Shown in pieces: positions 23,282 to 34,787 of a stretch of 64,000 nt of DNA. The translations under genes and the position numbers were made by a program. The notes beneath the pieces are model-generated. The model did no database searches. It was not told the origin of the DNA and saw nothing but the letters and a program-made list of their open reading frames with translations. Source of the stretch: Cyrtodaria siliqua (Eukaryota; Mollusca; Bivalvia; Adapedonta; Hiatellidae); assembly GCA_037043455.1 (NCBI GenBank), contig JAWPHD010007161.1:1-64000 (forward strand), given 5' to 3'. Position 1 is the first letter of the stretch, and each line of letters begins with the position of its first letter.

Positions 23282-23621
23282 CATGGTCTTCCACAGAAGT
23301 AATTTAAGGGATAGGGGAAATCAAATTTGAATATCATAGGGTGGGTGTGGGAGGGAGTTACCCTCTGGGTGACCGATATTTTAAGGATCAATATTTGTTT
23401 AAATGCTTTTTGAAGTGTATTTCAACTGTAAATGAAAGGATTTTTAAGAAATATAGCTATTTATAGACAGGTATAATGCATTTTTCAGGTTTATTGGTGT
23501 TTTTAAGGGATAGGGTAGAGAGATCAAAGGACAGGGGGTCAATTAAGGAGTAGGGGGGAATTAGATTTTAGAAGTAAGGGATAGGGGGAATATGCTCTTA
23601 AATGCCCTGTGGAAGACCCTG
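23282..23621 (+). mobile_element. Complete CAGGGTCTTCCACAG MITE with 5-bp TSD
   Basis: Left CATGGTCTTCCACAG (one change from CAGGG), right CTGTGGAAGACCCTG. A 5-bp target-site duplication AATTA lies at 23277-23281 and 23622-23626. The interior is non-coding (ggtgggtgtgggagggag). Relatives at 345-390 and 4495-4836. Confidence 0.85.
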
Positions 23622-23664
23622 AATTACTATTATTTTATTATTTGTTTGGCATTGATGTAAAATG

Positions 23665-23828
23665 CTTCCCCACCATACAAATAAGTTCTGCTTACAAAAC
23701 TCTATGAAATCCATCTTGTTTTTGTAAGCTCCTCCAACCTCACCTCCTTCCCCACCATACAAATAAGTTCTGCTTACAAACCTCTATGAAATCCATCTTG
23801 TTTTTGTAAGCTCCTCCAACCTCACCTC
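23665..23828. repeat. 82-bp exact tandem duplication
   Basis: Copies 23665-23746 and 23747-23828 (cttccccaccatacaaataa...) differ by one base. A recent segmental duplication in the intron. Confidence 0.95.
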
Positions 23829-24050
23829 ATCCAACCAAGAGTCGCATTTCAGATCAGAATATGTAAGATGCAGGCATCATGTCTGTGAGACTGATGTCTC
23901 CCTATGAAAAAATAATAATGACACAGTGTATAAACGCAATTGCCAAATTTCATTTGGATCTGAACATTTCGCTGAAATTCAATAATAATTAGATAGATCT
24001 ATGTATTCAATTCTTATTTCTATGTACTGTTACTTAGAAAATGTGTTTAT

Positions 24051-24369
24051 CAGGGCTTTTTTCCACAAAATTGGGAAGAGGCCTGTCCATTTTGGGAAAG
24101 ATGTAAGATTTCACCAATTAAGTAAATTTGACAATACTATGCTTTATTCATATTTTCAGCCAACAGTTATTATAATTACTGTTTCTCAGTCAGAACTGAC
24201 TCCACAGACAAAAACACATTGCAGAATTAATGCTTTTTCTCAAATTCTGAGACTGCTGCTTTCTGATTGGCAAATATTTCTGCCACAATTGGGGAAAAAA
24301 CAGTCAAGTTCTCAATTGGGAAAGAGGCCTTTTAGAGGTGTCTCTGTTACATAAGGTAAAAAAGCCCTG
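24051..24369. mobile_element. CAGGGCTTTTTT MITE
   Basis: CAGGGCTTTTTT at the left and AAAAAAGCCCTG at the right are perfect inverted repeats. Flanks TTTAT and TTCAT suggest a 5-bp duplication with one change. Inside, ttgggaa(a)gaggcc words recur in both orientations. Confidence 0.8.
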
Positions 24370-24704
24370 TTCATGGTACACAGAACACTTTAGCGGAGTC
24401 AGTCACATAAAATAGAACTGGGATGTAGTGTATATTTTGTTTTTCTGCGTAACTGTTTGTCGTATAAGCCCACCAATAAACATGTAAGACAAGTTAGGTA
24501 TCAAGATTCAATGCTTAAAAAAATAATGGTTCAGCAGTTTTTATTCCAAATGGTTTCTGAATAATCCAACTGCATAAACATATGAAATTAATGGTGCGTT
24601 TTCGTTGACCGTCAGTATACTATATATACATTCTCCTTATTGTTTTACATGTGTGTCATGTTTTCAGAATGCTCTATTGTTGTACACCTGTGCTATGTTT
24701 TCAG

Positions 24705-24769
24705 ACATGCTGTCTATGGATGACTTCTTGAGAAAGCAATCTGAGTTTAAGAGTTGGCTGTGTGAAGAG
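24705..24769 (+). CDS. Exon B of split gene: DDFLRKQ..FKSWL block (SCI1-like)
   Basis: A 65-nt internal exon. Acceptor: gctatgttttcag|AC. Donor: GAAGAG|gtaagc, a near-consensus site. The first two bases complete the codon begun by exon A; the exon then encodes 21 residues and ends in phase 0. The core is SMDDFLRKQSEFKSWL..EE. From knowledge of the family, SCI1-like proteins have an acidic DD[YF]..K..EF..WL.EE sequence directly upstream of a Phe/Trp-rich helical block, which is what exon C encodes. Surrounding frames stop soon after the donor. SCI1 of plants is a nuclear cell-cycle regulator; the animal relatives are poorly characterised, so function here is not claimed. Confidence 0.65.
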
Positions 24770-26528
24770 GTAAGCATACATGTGATACTTTCAGGACCTC
24801 AATCTGGGAGTTTAGTGATTTTTTTAAGGGAGATTCATGCAAAAATCTGGGAGTTTTTTTCGCGGGCTATTTTTAGCGCGAGCAGTATTTTATACCCAAA
24901 TTTCATAAACGAATACCTAAAAATACACTTTTATACAAGTTTCTTCATTGATGTCAGGGGAGATAACATGAATGAATAAAAAAAGTTTTTAAACAATATT
25001 TTATTTAATAACCAATGATAAACATGTTCACTGTTCATTTCGCTCTTATTTGGTTATGCTCAATATTCTGCTTTAATACTTACACACAGTGTCCCTTTAA
25101 AGTTTGTTGTTATATTTTCGTACTTACAAAACATAAAAATATTGAGAAAGTAAGAGTATAATAAAAAAAAAAAATTAAAAAAATATATTTTTTTTCTTTT
25201 TTTTTTCCCCACCCACTCCACCAAATATTGGCCTCGATGTTTCAAAAACGGCCGAGCAAAAGACGGCTGCACGGTTGGCTGCCTAATAATCTCCCCTCTG
25301 GAAAAAAACCGATAGTATGAATCAAATTGAGTCTGATGTAGCCTACAATAGTACGAATCTAATTGAGTACGAAGTACGAAATTTCGTAGGAGTTGTCGTT
25401 CTTGAATTCATTCTATTTTTAGAAGCAACAACACCTTGACAAATCTGCTTACCAGCGAGTATTGATTCGAGAAAAAAATGTGTTTTTTAACTTGAAAAAC
25501 ACCCCATCTTGATTAAAAATGTTTGAGAACCCATCTTGATTTATTTATTTTAGATACCTACCCCCATTCACCACAACTCTATTGTTTTTGTGTGAGATTT
25601 CTACTTTCGTTTTCGCTATAAGATAATTACTGCATCTCCCTTGACAAACATTCATTTTCCACTTGACGCCGGCAATTTGTTTCAAGTCGTATCTAACCTG
25701 TTTAATTACAGACATCATTAAAGACTTCATAAGTGTGCTGCTAATCCTTTGGTCAGATCAATTAAGCCAATAAACTGTTTGCAAATAAGTTTCACCCACT
25801 TTCCCCCAGGCTATTGATCCAGGTCAAATCCAGGTGAAATAGATCGATGATTTTCGAAAAATCGATTTTAGCAATTTTACGGGAGTTTTTCACACAATTC
25901 CGTGGGGCCGGGAGGAGGGTTAGAATTCCGTGAGATTTCATCTCACGCCGTGAGGTATCACATGTATGGGTAAGTAAAGGCTAGGTGAACTGACCCTAGT
26001 GTTTAACCCAACCCTAAAGCCCAAATAAATTTGTTTATTTTCATCCTTGCAAGCACCAATTTTTTGTTTGCGTACTTCAAGTCAAGGTCAAAATTAGATC
26101 TTTAAGTTTCATTTTGTCATGTTCCATGTCTCAGTCACAGCTTCAAAACCACTGAATGGAATGACCTCCAGCATCATGAAAATGTAAAGCACCATGAGAT
26201 AGAGCTTGGTCGATTTCGTTGATGCATCGGTAAATCGTACGTTTTGGTCCTACGATATTGTTTCGTGATTCTGACCTCGATAATCGACACAAAACGATAA
26301 ATAAAGTCAACGAGGTTTTAACCTCGAAATTTAGTGGCCATAAGTGAAACAAAAAAAAAACATGCTGCTTATATCATAGACAAAAGTAAACAGATGAATC
26401 ACACACCAAGTTAAAGTATGTGGTAGTAGGACACTGACATCTTAGAAAAGTATGCATGAATGAAAAAAATGTCAAATATCAAAATTGAAAGAAAGAAAAG
26501 AAAAAGTTTTATGTTGGTGTTTAGTTAT
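24770..26528. other. Unassigned intronic sequence
   Basis: Contains words such as tctgggagttt (twice near 24800-24860) and gggagtttttcacac near 25880, perhaps a decayed transposon. No supported exon or complete element. Confidence 0.4.
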
Positions 26529-27075
26529 TTGTCTCGCCTTTTGAAAAAATGCGAGACATATGTGCCGTTAATGTTGGCGGAGTCGACGGTGTCAACATAT
26601 TGTGTTATAACTTTTGTCCTTGGCAGTAGAATGTTCAAATTTCATATATAACCTCCTTGTCATTGTCCGTCTTAATGCCAGTAACTTCCAGCCCTCCAAC
26701 TCACCCTGGGTCCGAGTCAGTGTCACTTAATACATGTACCGTCACCAAATTTTAACACAAATATTGACGGTACATGTATTTAAGTGATCTTGACTCTGAC
26801 CCAGGGTCAGTTGGAGGGCTGGAAGTTATTGGCATTAAGAAGGATAATGATCAGGAGTTTATATATGAAATTTGAACATTCTACTCCCAAGGACAAGAAA
26901 GTTATAATGCAATATGTTAGCGTTAAAGTTTGCATCAAAAGTTGCGTCGAAGTTACGACAAAGTTCTTTTAACTTTGTTGTCCTTTGGAGTAGAGTGTTC
27001 AATTTTCATATATAACATCACAGATTATAGTTATTCTTATTACAGTAACTATCAGCCTCCAACTGACCTTAAATA

Positions 27076-28057
27076 CAGTTGGTGCCACGCGGATCACGAC
27101 TAATCACACTCAACGCGGGGATTTTATCTCACCGCCGACACACTGATTTTGTCCCCGTGATCGGCGGACAGTCCACTCAACGCGGGGACAATAACTTTTG
27201 ACCAGCGCGACACAATCACCGCGATTCGCCGTGATCCGTATTGATTCGCACATCGCGTAACCCGGTGTGAAATCGCAGGCCATCGCCACAATTTACCTTC
27301 ATTATCAATGTACAATTTTGCAGTCAATTTAATGCATTATTATTCAATAACTATTAAAAAATTGAAACAGAAGACAATTTTAGTTTTGTTTTGGGAAAAT
27401 TCAAATGCCCGAATAATGTATAATGGGTCACGATAGTTATATGACGGTTCCTATTACTGACTTCGCGGTGACTGAACATAAAATTCAATTAGTAATTCTT
27501 ATTCTGGAAATTAGAATAATATTTTAAATTAATCATTATTGTAAATAATTTTACTATTCTGCTCTTGATTATTAATACAACCATGGGTTCTTTAGTCAGA
27601 AATAATCCGAAAAAAATGTTAAGAATTTCGGATCATAAACCCGTTATTAGTGCTGCCTTGTTAATAGGTACACACATCGCAAAGGATTGTTGGTAGCCAA
27701 TTTATGTCCGTTGAAGAGAAATGCGACTTTTTGACAACAAAAACAAAAAACTCGTGTTATTAAATGCATTAAAAGTTTGAAATATGTATTGCTTTCGAAA
27801 TTTATTTTTTGTATTTATCAATTTTATTACATTTTTTATTTATCCCTGCTCTAATTTCCCCCATGTTTCCCCGCAAACCTATCACAGAGAATGGCGGTGA
27901 TTGCTTTCTTTCAAGACTGGATTTGCAATCGCAGCGATTTTTAGTCGCGGGGAATCCCAGCGATATTTCGGGTGACAATCGCGGCGATTTGTGACTTCGA
28001 TTGAAAAACGGCTGCGGGCATGCTGCGAAAAAGTCGTAATCCGCGTGGCACCAACTG
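27076..28057. mobile_element. 982-bp DNA transposon, CAGTTGGTGCCACGCGGAT TIRs, TA target
   Basis: Left CAGTTGGTGCCACGCGGAT and right ATCCGCGTGGCACCAACTG are exact inverses; the match extends to about 26 of 27 bases. TA flanks both ends, and undisturbed F3 copies read aaatacatgtacc at this site. The interior is rich in tcgcggcgatt words and has no transposase, so it is a non-autonomous TA-targeting (Tc1/mariner-like, inferred) element. Confidence 0.88.
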
Positions 28058-28340
28058 TACATGTACCGTCTCCAAAAAGAAAATGTTAAAAGTATGTTAA
28101 ATTATTATAACTTTTTTGTTCTTTGGAGCAGAGTGTTCAAATTTCATATATAACCTCCTCGTCATTGTCGTCTTAATGCCAATAACATCCAGCTCTCCAA
28201 CTGACCATGGGTCGGAGTCGGTGCCACTTAAATACATGTACCGTCTTCAAAAACTGTTTCAAATGTGCGTTAAATTATTTTACTTTTTTGTCCTATAGAG
28301 TATAGTGTTCAAATTTCATATATAACATCACTGGTCATTT

Positions 28341-28493
28341 ATCATCCCTTTTTTTTTATAGTTTTATCTTTATATATTTACATTCATTTTTAATTACTAC
28401 CTAATTTTTTCATCTTTCGTCTGTTTTTGCGCATAATATGACCTATTTATGTGTCGACGTGCCGTAAAACACCATTCATTCATTCATTCATTC
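28341..28493 (+). mobile_element. 5'-truncated LINE 3' UTR copy with (CATT)n tail
   Basis: atcatccctttttttttata through gtgtcgacgtgccgtaaaac to (CATT)n. An 11-bp target-site duplication ACTGGTCATTT lies at 28330-28340 and 28494-28504. It matches the split 3' UTR of the LINE at 46310-46342 plus 49860-49967, so the two are one family. Confidence 0.92.
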
Positions 28494-29274
28494 ACTGGTC
28501 ATTTTTCTTATTCCTATAACTTTCAGCCTCAAACTGACCCTGTGTCAAGGTCAGTGGTCTCATAAATAGTTTTAATGTCTCCAAATTTCACAAAACATAT
28601 ACCATCTCCAAATTTTATTACATTTAACAATATAACACGGTGAAGTACAGTGTTAACAGATTTCATATCTGAACTCACTGGACATAATTCTTGTTATATT
28701 TAATAACTTCCAGCCACTGAACTGACCCATTGTAGCAGAGAACATTATATTAATTATAATATGCACTGACATTTTCTGATATGCTTAGATTAAAAAACAA
28801 TGGCAGCTGACAAGCTGGTAATTGAAGCAATTATACAGAACCACATACACTTTCACTTGACAGCCACTGATAAGCTGTGCAATTAAAATGTAAACACCTG
28901 CAGTTTTCATTGCTATATATCCAAAATGTGTAAAGATTTTGGAAATAAATATGTTAAACCCAACAATTAATTGCAGCAAGTACATGGCAACTAAAAATAA
29001 CCTATTTGATGTAGATTTCCATGTGAATTGATGATTGGAAAATAGAACAAATAACAAATCTTCCTCTAGTTAAACTCATTTATTAAAAAAAAAAAATGTT
29101 AGTGAAAATAATGATTCATTGACAATGACAATAAAGACAATTTTATATTAAAGGTTTAGCACTTAAAATGTTTAATGTTGACAAAATTACACAACAACCA
29201 CGTTTGCTAAAAGAATTCTTTTATTTAAAGGGACACTGTTACTTCGAGCTTATAAAACACAAAATAATTATGTT

Positions 29275-29975
29275 GTTATCCATACGGTTCCAAGAACATT
29301 AAAGGGAATGTAGCGACACAGCCAATCCACCTTTATTATTAAGAGTTCGGAAAAACTTGAAAAGAATGATCAAAATCGGTTGATAAACAAAGAAGATATG
29401 ATCATTTGAAGTTTCTGTTAAAACAGATATGGAAGCGGCCATTTTGAGAGCTATGACATCACGGTTCTAAATGACCATATATGGATTATTTATAAATTTG
29501 AAAATGTACACATTTATAGGGAAAAATGACAGCAATTGCATGAAAAATATATAATACTTAATGGCAATGATGCTTTATATGACCAGTAAATTTTTTTGCA
29601 TTCATTTGCAATGATTTTATTCGTTTTAAACGATATTTATCAATATTCCATATATGGTAATATGGAACTATGACGTCATAGTTCTAAAATGGCGGCTACC
29701 ATATCCGTTTTAGAACAACCTTTAAATGGTCATATCTTTTTTGTTTATCATCCGATTTTGATAATTCTTTCACCTTTTTCCAAGTTTTCCAGAACTCTCA
29801 GTAATAGAGCTTGTTTGGCTGTGTCGCTACATTCCCTTTAAAGAACCTTTAATAGGAATCTATTTGGTAGTAAGAGTAGGGCAGATTCCTGGATTCATAT
29901 GTATCTTTCTCCTCACTCTGGGGTGGCTATAAATAACCTATAATGTTGTTGATGAGCCATTAAAGAACATCTTAT
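29275..29975 (+). mobile_element. SINE fragment interrupted by a fold-back element
   Basis: ccatacggttccaagaacat is continued after the insertion by agaacctttaataggaatct and cctataatgttgttgatgag. It is the same fossil SINE insertion as 7570-7755 in copy a. Confidence 0.85.
29303..29837. mobile_element. TTAA-flanked fold-back MITE
   Basis: 23 perfect terminal bases (AGGGAATGTAGCGACACAGC...) and inverted arms of ~185 bp with moderate divergence (aaaatcggttgataaacaaa pairs with tttgtttatcatccgatttt). TTAA flanks both ends (29299-29302, 29838-29841). The sister SINE at 7603 shows the empty site acattaaagaacc, confirming a TTAA duplication; piggyBac-type mobilisation is inferred. Confidence 0.93.
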
Positions 29976-30234
29976 TTGATTCATTTCAAAAATGTTTTTT
30001 ATAGAAAATAAATACATGATATAATTGTTTTGTTATATCTACAGAGTAATGTTTAATGTATTTACATGCCAAATTTTGAGTTTACAAATGCTTTAAAAAT
30101 GTTAAATATGATTTATTAGAAATTTGTGTTTAAACCTCTCTGATTTAATGATTAGAAAAAGGGCCATGTTGGAGTCTTTATACTCAAACCTGTGTTTATA
30201 CCAGCATTAATTTGTGATACATGTTCATGATTAA

Positions 30235-30918
30235 AGAGTATGAGAGTGGACCTTTGGAAACGGCCAAACACGATACATACAAAATATTGCAGTCTCGGTT
30301 TGATCGAGACTGTTCATGAACAGTAGTGAAATATGCTAGCTATCGCTCACGCCCTCTAGCCCCGGGTTGAGCAAAACTCAATATTCATAAAATCAATAGT
30401 ACATAATTTTAACCATCCCAAAGATGGCATGCATATGGTGGTGGACATAGAGATCTTTGCTTCCCCCATGTCCAGCGGGGTATGGTCCCAGTATCTAACT
30501 AAATACTATGCCCCGAAGAGCGAAATAAACAAAAAGGAATTTAGTTGGGAGCAGCGGTTATGAAGCCTGCGTATCACAAGTAACAGCCAAAAGACTAAAT
30601 TAAAAATCAGACAACATATCCTATGAGAGGTTAAACAATACCCAGAGCCTTTTATCGGCCGGAGTAGTGGAACCACCGAATCGAAAATTAAGTAAGAAAA
30701 CAAAAGCAATTGAAAATGTACCACCAATAACTAAATATAAGTATCGGGCTCAGCGATCTCCAAAGATCGAATGAATAACAGTCCTGTTTGCAAACGCGGG
30801 GAGACGTTTTACTGTCGCCACACTGCACAAGCAACGCCACTGTTCTATATAAAAGAGTATGAGAGTGGACCTTTGGAAACGGCCGAACACGACACCTACG
30901 AAATATTGCTGTCTCGGT
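30235..30918. mobile_element. 684-bp element with 65-bp terminal direct repeats
   Basis: agagtatgagagtggacctt... at 30235-30299 recurs at 30854-30918 with about five changes. It replaces nothing in F3: the empty sites read gataaaacaggata, and the filled site suggests a TAAA duplication. Terminal direct repeats suggest a small LTR-like (TRIM) or other direct-repeat element. No TG...CA termini and no coding region. Confidence 0.65.
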
Positions 30919-31337
30919 AAACAGGATATATGCTTAGATTAAAATTTCAATTTGTGAGAGTAAAAAAAAACACAGCCCCTGTGTAACATGATACTTCCCA
31001 GTTATATTAGTGGACATATTTGCATGCTAAATGAAATTAATTTTTTAAAGGGACACTGTCTATAAGTAAAGCCTATAAGTAAAGCCTAGCATAGTGAAGT
31101 AACAAGCTGATATGGACATTGGCCGAATCTTGTCTATGGAATTGTAATGTCTGTCCATTCATCAATATTTTCATTTAGCTCCTATTATGGAAAACTATGA
31201 ACTCTAACCTTCTAAATGCAGACAAAGGTACTTGATGTTGCATAAACCCTTGATTTTATCAAGATGAAGGTCATTTGAAACATGTTTGGTGGACACGTCA
31301 CTTTAGGCGAGACACCATGTTGCGTGCAACTCTTGTT

Positions 31338-31993
31338 ATATTTCAGCATTACCATGTCCGATCTTCATCAAATTTTAACAGCACCTTCCTCACATCAAGC
31401 ACTGACCATACCCTGAAAACTAGGTCACTGTGACCTACTTTCTCCAAAATATGCATTACGTTAACCTTGTTGTTTCAGTTTGGGCCGTGGGGACTAAGGT
31501 TTTGTTATATCTCAGCATTACACCTTCCTCTCATCAAGCACTGACCACACCCTGAAAACTAGGTCACTGTATCCTTCTTTCTCCAAAATATGCATTACAT
31601 TAACCTTTTTGTTTAAGTTTGGGGGAATTAGGTTGAAAACTAGATCACTATGACCTACTTTCTCCAAAATATATGTATATGTTAACCTTTTTAACTTTGT
31701 TATACGTGCATCAACATTTTTTTTTTTATATCTCGGCATTGCCATGTCCAATTATTTTTTATATTTCAGCATTGCCATTTGCAATTATTGTAAAACTTGG
31801 ACAGTAAGTTGCTGACATGTACCAAACATCAGGCGATGAAAACTAGGTTTTCAACATTAAAGCATCCTCCCACTCCCAAAAACACAATCTATCTAGAAAA
31901 GCTCTATTAAATAGTTTCACCAAACACACAGGCACTCATCTTTCACATTTTGGAAAACCAGGCTTTAATGCCACCAGGCGTTTCTCTCTTGTT
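31338..31993 (+). mobile_element. R7 element: ~140-bp monomers and TCTTGTT tail
   Basis: Monomers share tatatttcagcattaccatg, catcaagcactgaccac and cctgaaaactaggtcactgt with a ~140-bp spacing, plus a third diverged copy. The element ends ccaggcgtttctctcttgtt, after which F3 sequence resumes. It shares the TCTTGTT terminus with F3, S and R. No head is visible. Confidence 0.7.
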
Positions 31994-33377
31994 GTTCTTT
32001 GGAGTAGAGTGTTCAAATTTCATATATAACCTCACTGGTCATTGTTCTTCTTATTCCAGAATTTTCAGCCTCCAACTGATCCTGCGTCAAGGTCAGTGGT
32101 CTCTTAATTACGTGTACCGTCTTCAAAAACTGCATCAAATTTTAACGCAAATATTGACGGTACATGTATTTAAGTGACCTTGACTCCGGCCCAGGGTCAG
32201 TTGGAGGGCTGGAAGTTATTGGCATTAAGAAGGACATTGATTATATATGAAATTTGAACATTCTAATCACAATGACAAGAAAGTTACAATGCAATATGTT
32301 AACGTTAAGATTTTGGTTAAAGTTTTGGTTAAATTTTGCGTTAAAGTTCTTATAACTTTGTAGTCCTTTGTAATAGAGTGTTCAAATTGCATATATAACA
32401 TCACCTTCTTATTACAGTAACTATCAGCCTCCAACTGACCCGGTGTCAAGGTCAGATGCCTCTTAAATACATCACATGTACCGAACGTCTCCAAAAAAAA
32501 CGTGTTAAAGTGCGTTAAAGTCATACCTTTTTTGTTCTTTGGAGCTGTGTGTTCAAATTTCATATATTATCTCCTTGTCATTGTCCATCTTAATACCAAT
32601 AACTTCCAGCTCTCCAACTGACCATGGGTCGGAGTCAAGTCACTTAAATACATGTACCGTCTTAAAAAACTGTGTTGAAATGTGCACGAGTTAAATTATT
32701 TTACTTTTTTGTCCTATAGAGTAGAGGGTTCAAATTTCATATATAACATCACTGGCATTGTTCCATTATCAATTCCAATATTATTCCAATAACTTTCAGC
32801 CTCAAACTGACCTTGTGTCAAGGTCAGTGGTCTCCTAAATACATGTACTGTCTCCCTGACCCTTGACCCTGGGTCAAGCAATTAGTCCAATAGTATTGAT
32901 TTTTAGCTCTACTGATCAGAGATCAGCAGAGATTATGCCATGGTGCGGCGTCCGTTGTCCGTCTGTCCGTAAACTTTATTTTGTAGCGACTACTCCTCTG
33001 AAACTACTGAATGGATTTTCATGAAACTTTACAGAAATGTTGCCCATGAAGTCTAGTTGATCCTAGCAAAAATTCGTTTTGATGTGAAATCCAAGATGGC
33101 CACCAAATCTAAAAATAATTTTTTAAAAAAACAAGTTTGTAGTGACTACTTCTTGAAAACTTTAAGTGATATTGATATGGGTCTTTTCTAAAATGATTAG
33201 CATGACATGATGTTGGTCCTTGTCAAAAATCGTTTTGATTCGACGTTAAACATGGCTGCCAGTGGCCATCTTTGTTTACATCGAGTTATTTAGTAAAAAC
33301 TTGTAGCGACTACAACTCTGAAACTACTCAACGGATTTTCATGAAACTTCACAGGAATGTTGCTCTTGACGTCTAAT

Positions 33378-34238
33378 CAGGGGTGTGATTCTTCCTCGGA
33401 ATCGCTGATTTCCGCGGTTCCGATGGTCCGAGGGGTCACTTTTCCAATTCGTCCAGATCCGAGGAGTTTTTTTTTCAGGGGGGGTGAGGGCCGTATTTTT
33501 GGCCGAAAAAATCCGACTTTTACACGTTTGCCCCGTAATATCCTGTAAAATCCGAGATCCCGAGATCTACACGTTTTACATCCTGGCAATTTCTCAATAG
33601 TTTTCTGTCGCGAGTTTTCATTGGTCTTTGTTGTTTATCTGGTCCAATCAAAGCGCCTCTTGTAATGTGAAGCTGAGATAAAAAAAACAAAAGAAAAAAA
33701 TGTCCGCTGTGAATTTGTTTGTTTGTTTTGAGTGATGGTTACGCGGAAAACATGGCCAAAATCTTGGAAAGATCGGCGGACACACGAGAGATCAAAAAAA
33801 TAGATAGTGATTGTAAAAATAAGTTTAAGTGGGAGTGGTTAGAAATCGTAAATAATGACGTACCGTTGAGTGTAAGCTTTCGGAAAGTGGACATTTCCGG
33901 GAAAGTTAAGTGTATCCAATGCGACAAACTGATTAGTTATGGATCGCGGGGCAAGGTCTCGTTATTGGAACACTGCAAAAGTTATGAACATATGAATAAG
34001 TGTAAGACTTTGAGACAAAATGAAAAACATTTTAAAATGTCACACCAAACAACCCATAAGCATAGCAGAAATGGACTTAAAATGATTTAAAACAGCTAAA
34101 ATCCAGGAGCTTTCGGGGGCTTCGCCCCCTGAACCACTACAAGTGCGCTGCCCCTTGACCCCGTAAGGGGACTTGCAGACCCCTTAACCCCTCGCTCAAA
34201 TTTTCCTCCCTTTTGTTCAAAGGCCAATCACACCCCTG
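33378..34238 (+). mobile_element. hAT-like DNA transposon with 13-bp TIR, 5-bp TSD
   Basis: CAGGGGTGTGATT at the left is the exact inverse of AATCACACCCCTG at the right. CTAAT is duplicated at 33373-33377 and 34239-34243; intact S units read gtctaattgatcc. The element is 861 bp, includes the GC-rich palindrome gggggcttcgccccc near 34114, and carries one short BED-finger ORF but no catalytic transposase domain. Confidence 0.93.
33752..34090 (+). CDS. BED-type zinc-finger protein of hAT-like element
   Basis: From the first ATG (33752) the ORF encodes about 112 residues. A Cys-x2-Cys ... His-x5-His pattern (CIQC..., LLEHCKSYEH) with the preceding WEWLE and FRKVDISGKVKC is typical of BED-like DNA-binding fingers at the N-terminus of hAT transposases. 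In the usual protein this binds transposon ends and a long RNase H-like catalytic domain and dimerisation region follow. Here the frame stops after a basic KHSRNGLKMI end, within 150 bases of the right TIR, so only the DNA-binding part remains. It could be an internally deleted copy or a short repressor-like product; expression is unknown. An upstream non-ATG extension is open but not needed. Confidence 0.7.
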   Translation: MAKILERSADTREIKKIDSDCKNKFKWEWLEIVNNDVPLSVSFRKVDISGKVKCIQCDKLISYGSRGKVSLLEHCKSYEHMNKCKTLRQNEKHFKMSHQTTHKHSRNGLKMI

Positions 34239-34667
34239 CTAATTGATCCTAGGAAAATTTCAGGTCGGCCGGAAATTCAAGATGGCCGTGGCACGGCTAA
34301 AAATAAATTTAAAAAAAAAAAAGTTTGTAGCGACTACTTCTTGAAAACTATAAGTGATATTGATATGCGTCTTTCCTAAAATGATCAGTATGGCATGATG
34401 TTGATCCTTGTCAAAAAATTATTTTGATTCGACGTTAAACATGGCTGCCAGTGGCCATCGTTGTTTACATAGAGTTATATGATGAAAACTTGTAGCGACT
34501 ACTCCTTTGAAACTACTTGACGGATTTTCATGAAACTTCACACGAATGTTGCTCTTGATGTCTTATTGATCCTAGCAAAACTTCCGGTCGGTCGGAAATT
34601 CAAGATGGCCGCCATGCCTAAAAATAGATTTTCAAAAAAAAAGTTTGTAGCGACTACTTTTTCAAAA

Positions 34668-34787
34668 CTATAAGTGATATTGATATGGGATTTTTTCTAA
34701 AATGATCGCTATAACATGATGTTGATTCTATAAGTGATATTGATATGGGATTTTTTCTAAAATGATTGGTATGACATGATGTTGATT
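34668..34787. repeat. 60-bp tandem duplication within S unit
   Basis: ctataagtgatattgatatg starts at 34668 and 34728. The two 60-bp copies differ at a few bases, breaking the otherwise constant 320-bp period. Confidence 0.9.

Larger units (their letters stand above)
26529..31337 (+). mobile_element. F3 element, copy b, with five nested insertions
   Basis: The best-preserved F3 head is TTGTCTCGCCTTTTGAAAAA then ATGCGAGAC (7-bp hairpin arms GTCTCGC/GCGAGAC). It ends TTTAGGCGAGACACCATG, palindrome GTTGCGTGCAAC, TCTTGTT. The head-to-head palindrome is at about 26620-26905. Nested within are a TA-flanked DNA element, a LINE 3' fragment, a SINE, a TTAA fold-back element and a direct-repeat element. 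Subtracting these leaves a length like copy a (2.8 kb). Confidence 0.85.

Noticed and set aside
24001..24354. 117-residue open frame
   Set aside because: Runs across the left boundary of the MITE at 24051 and reads the inverted ttgggaa words; not a gene.
30235..30918. Classical LTR retrotransposon
   Set aside because: Repeats lack TG..CA ends, are only 65 bp, and no gag/pol remains; kept as unclassified.
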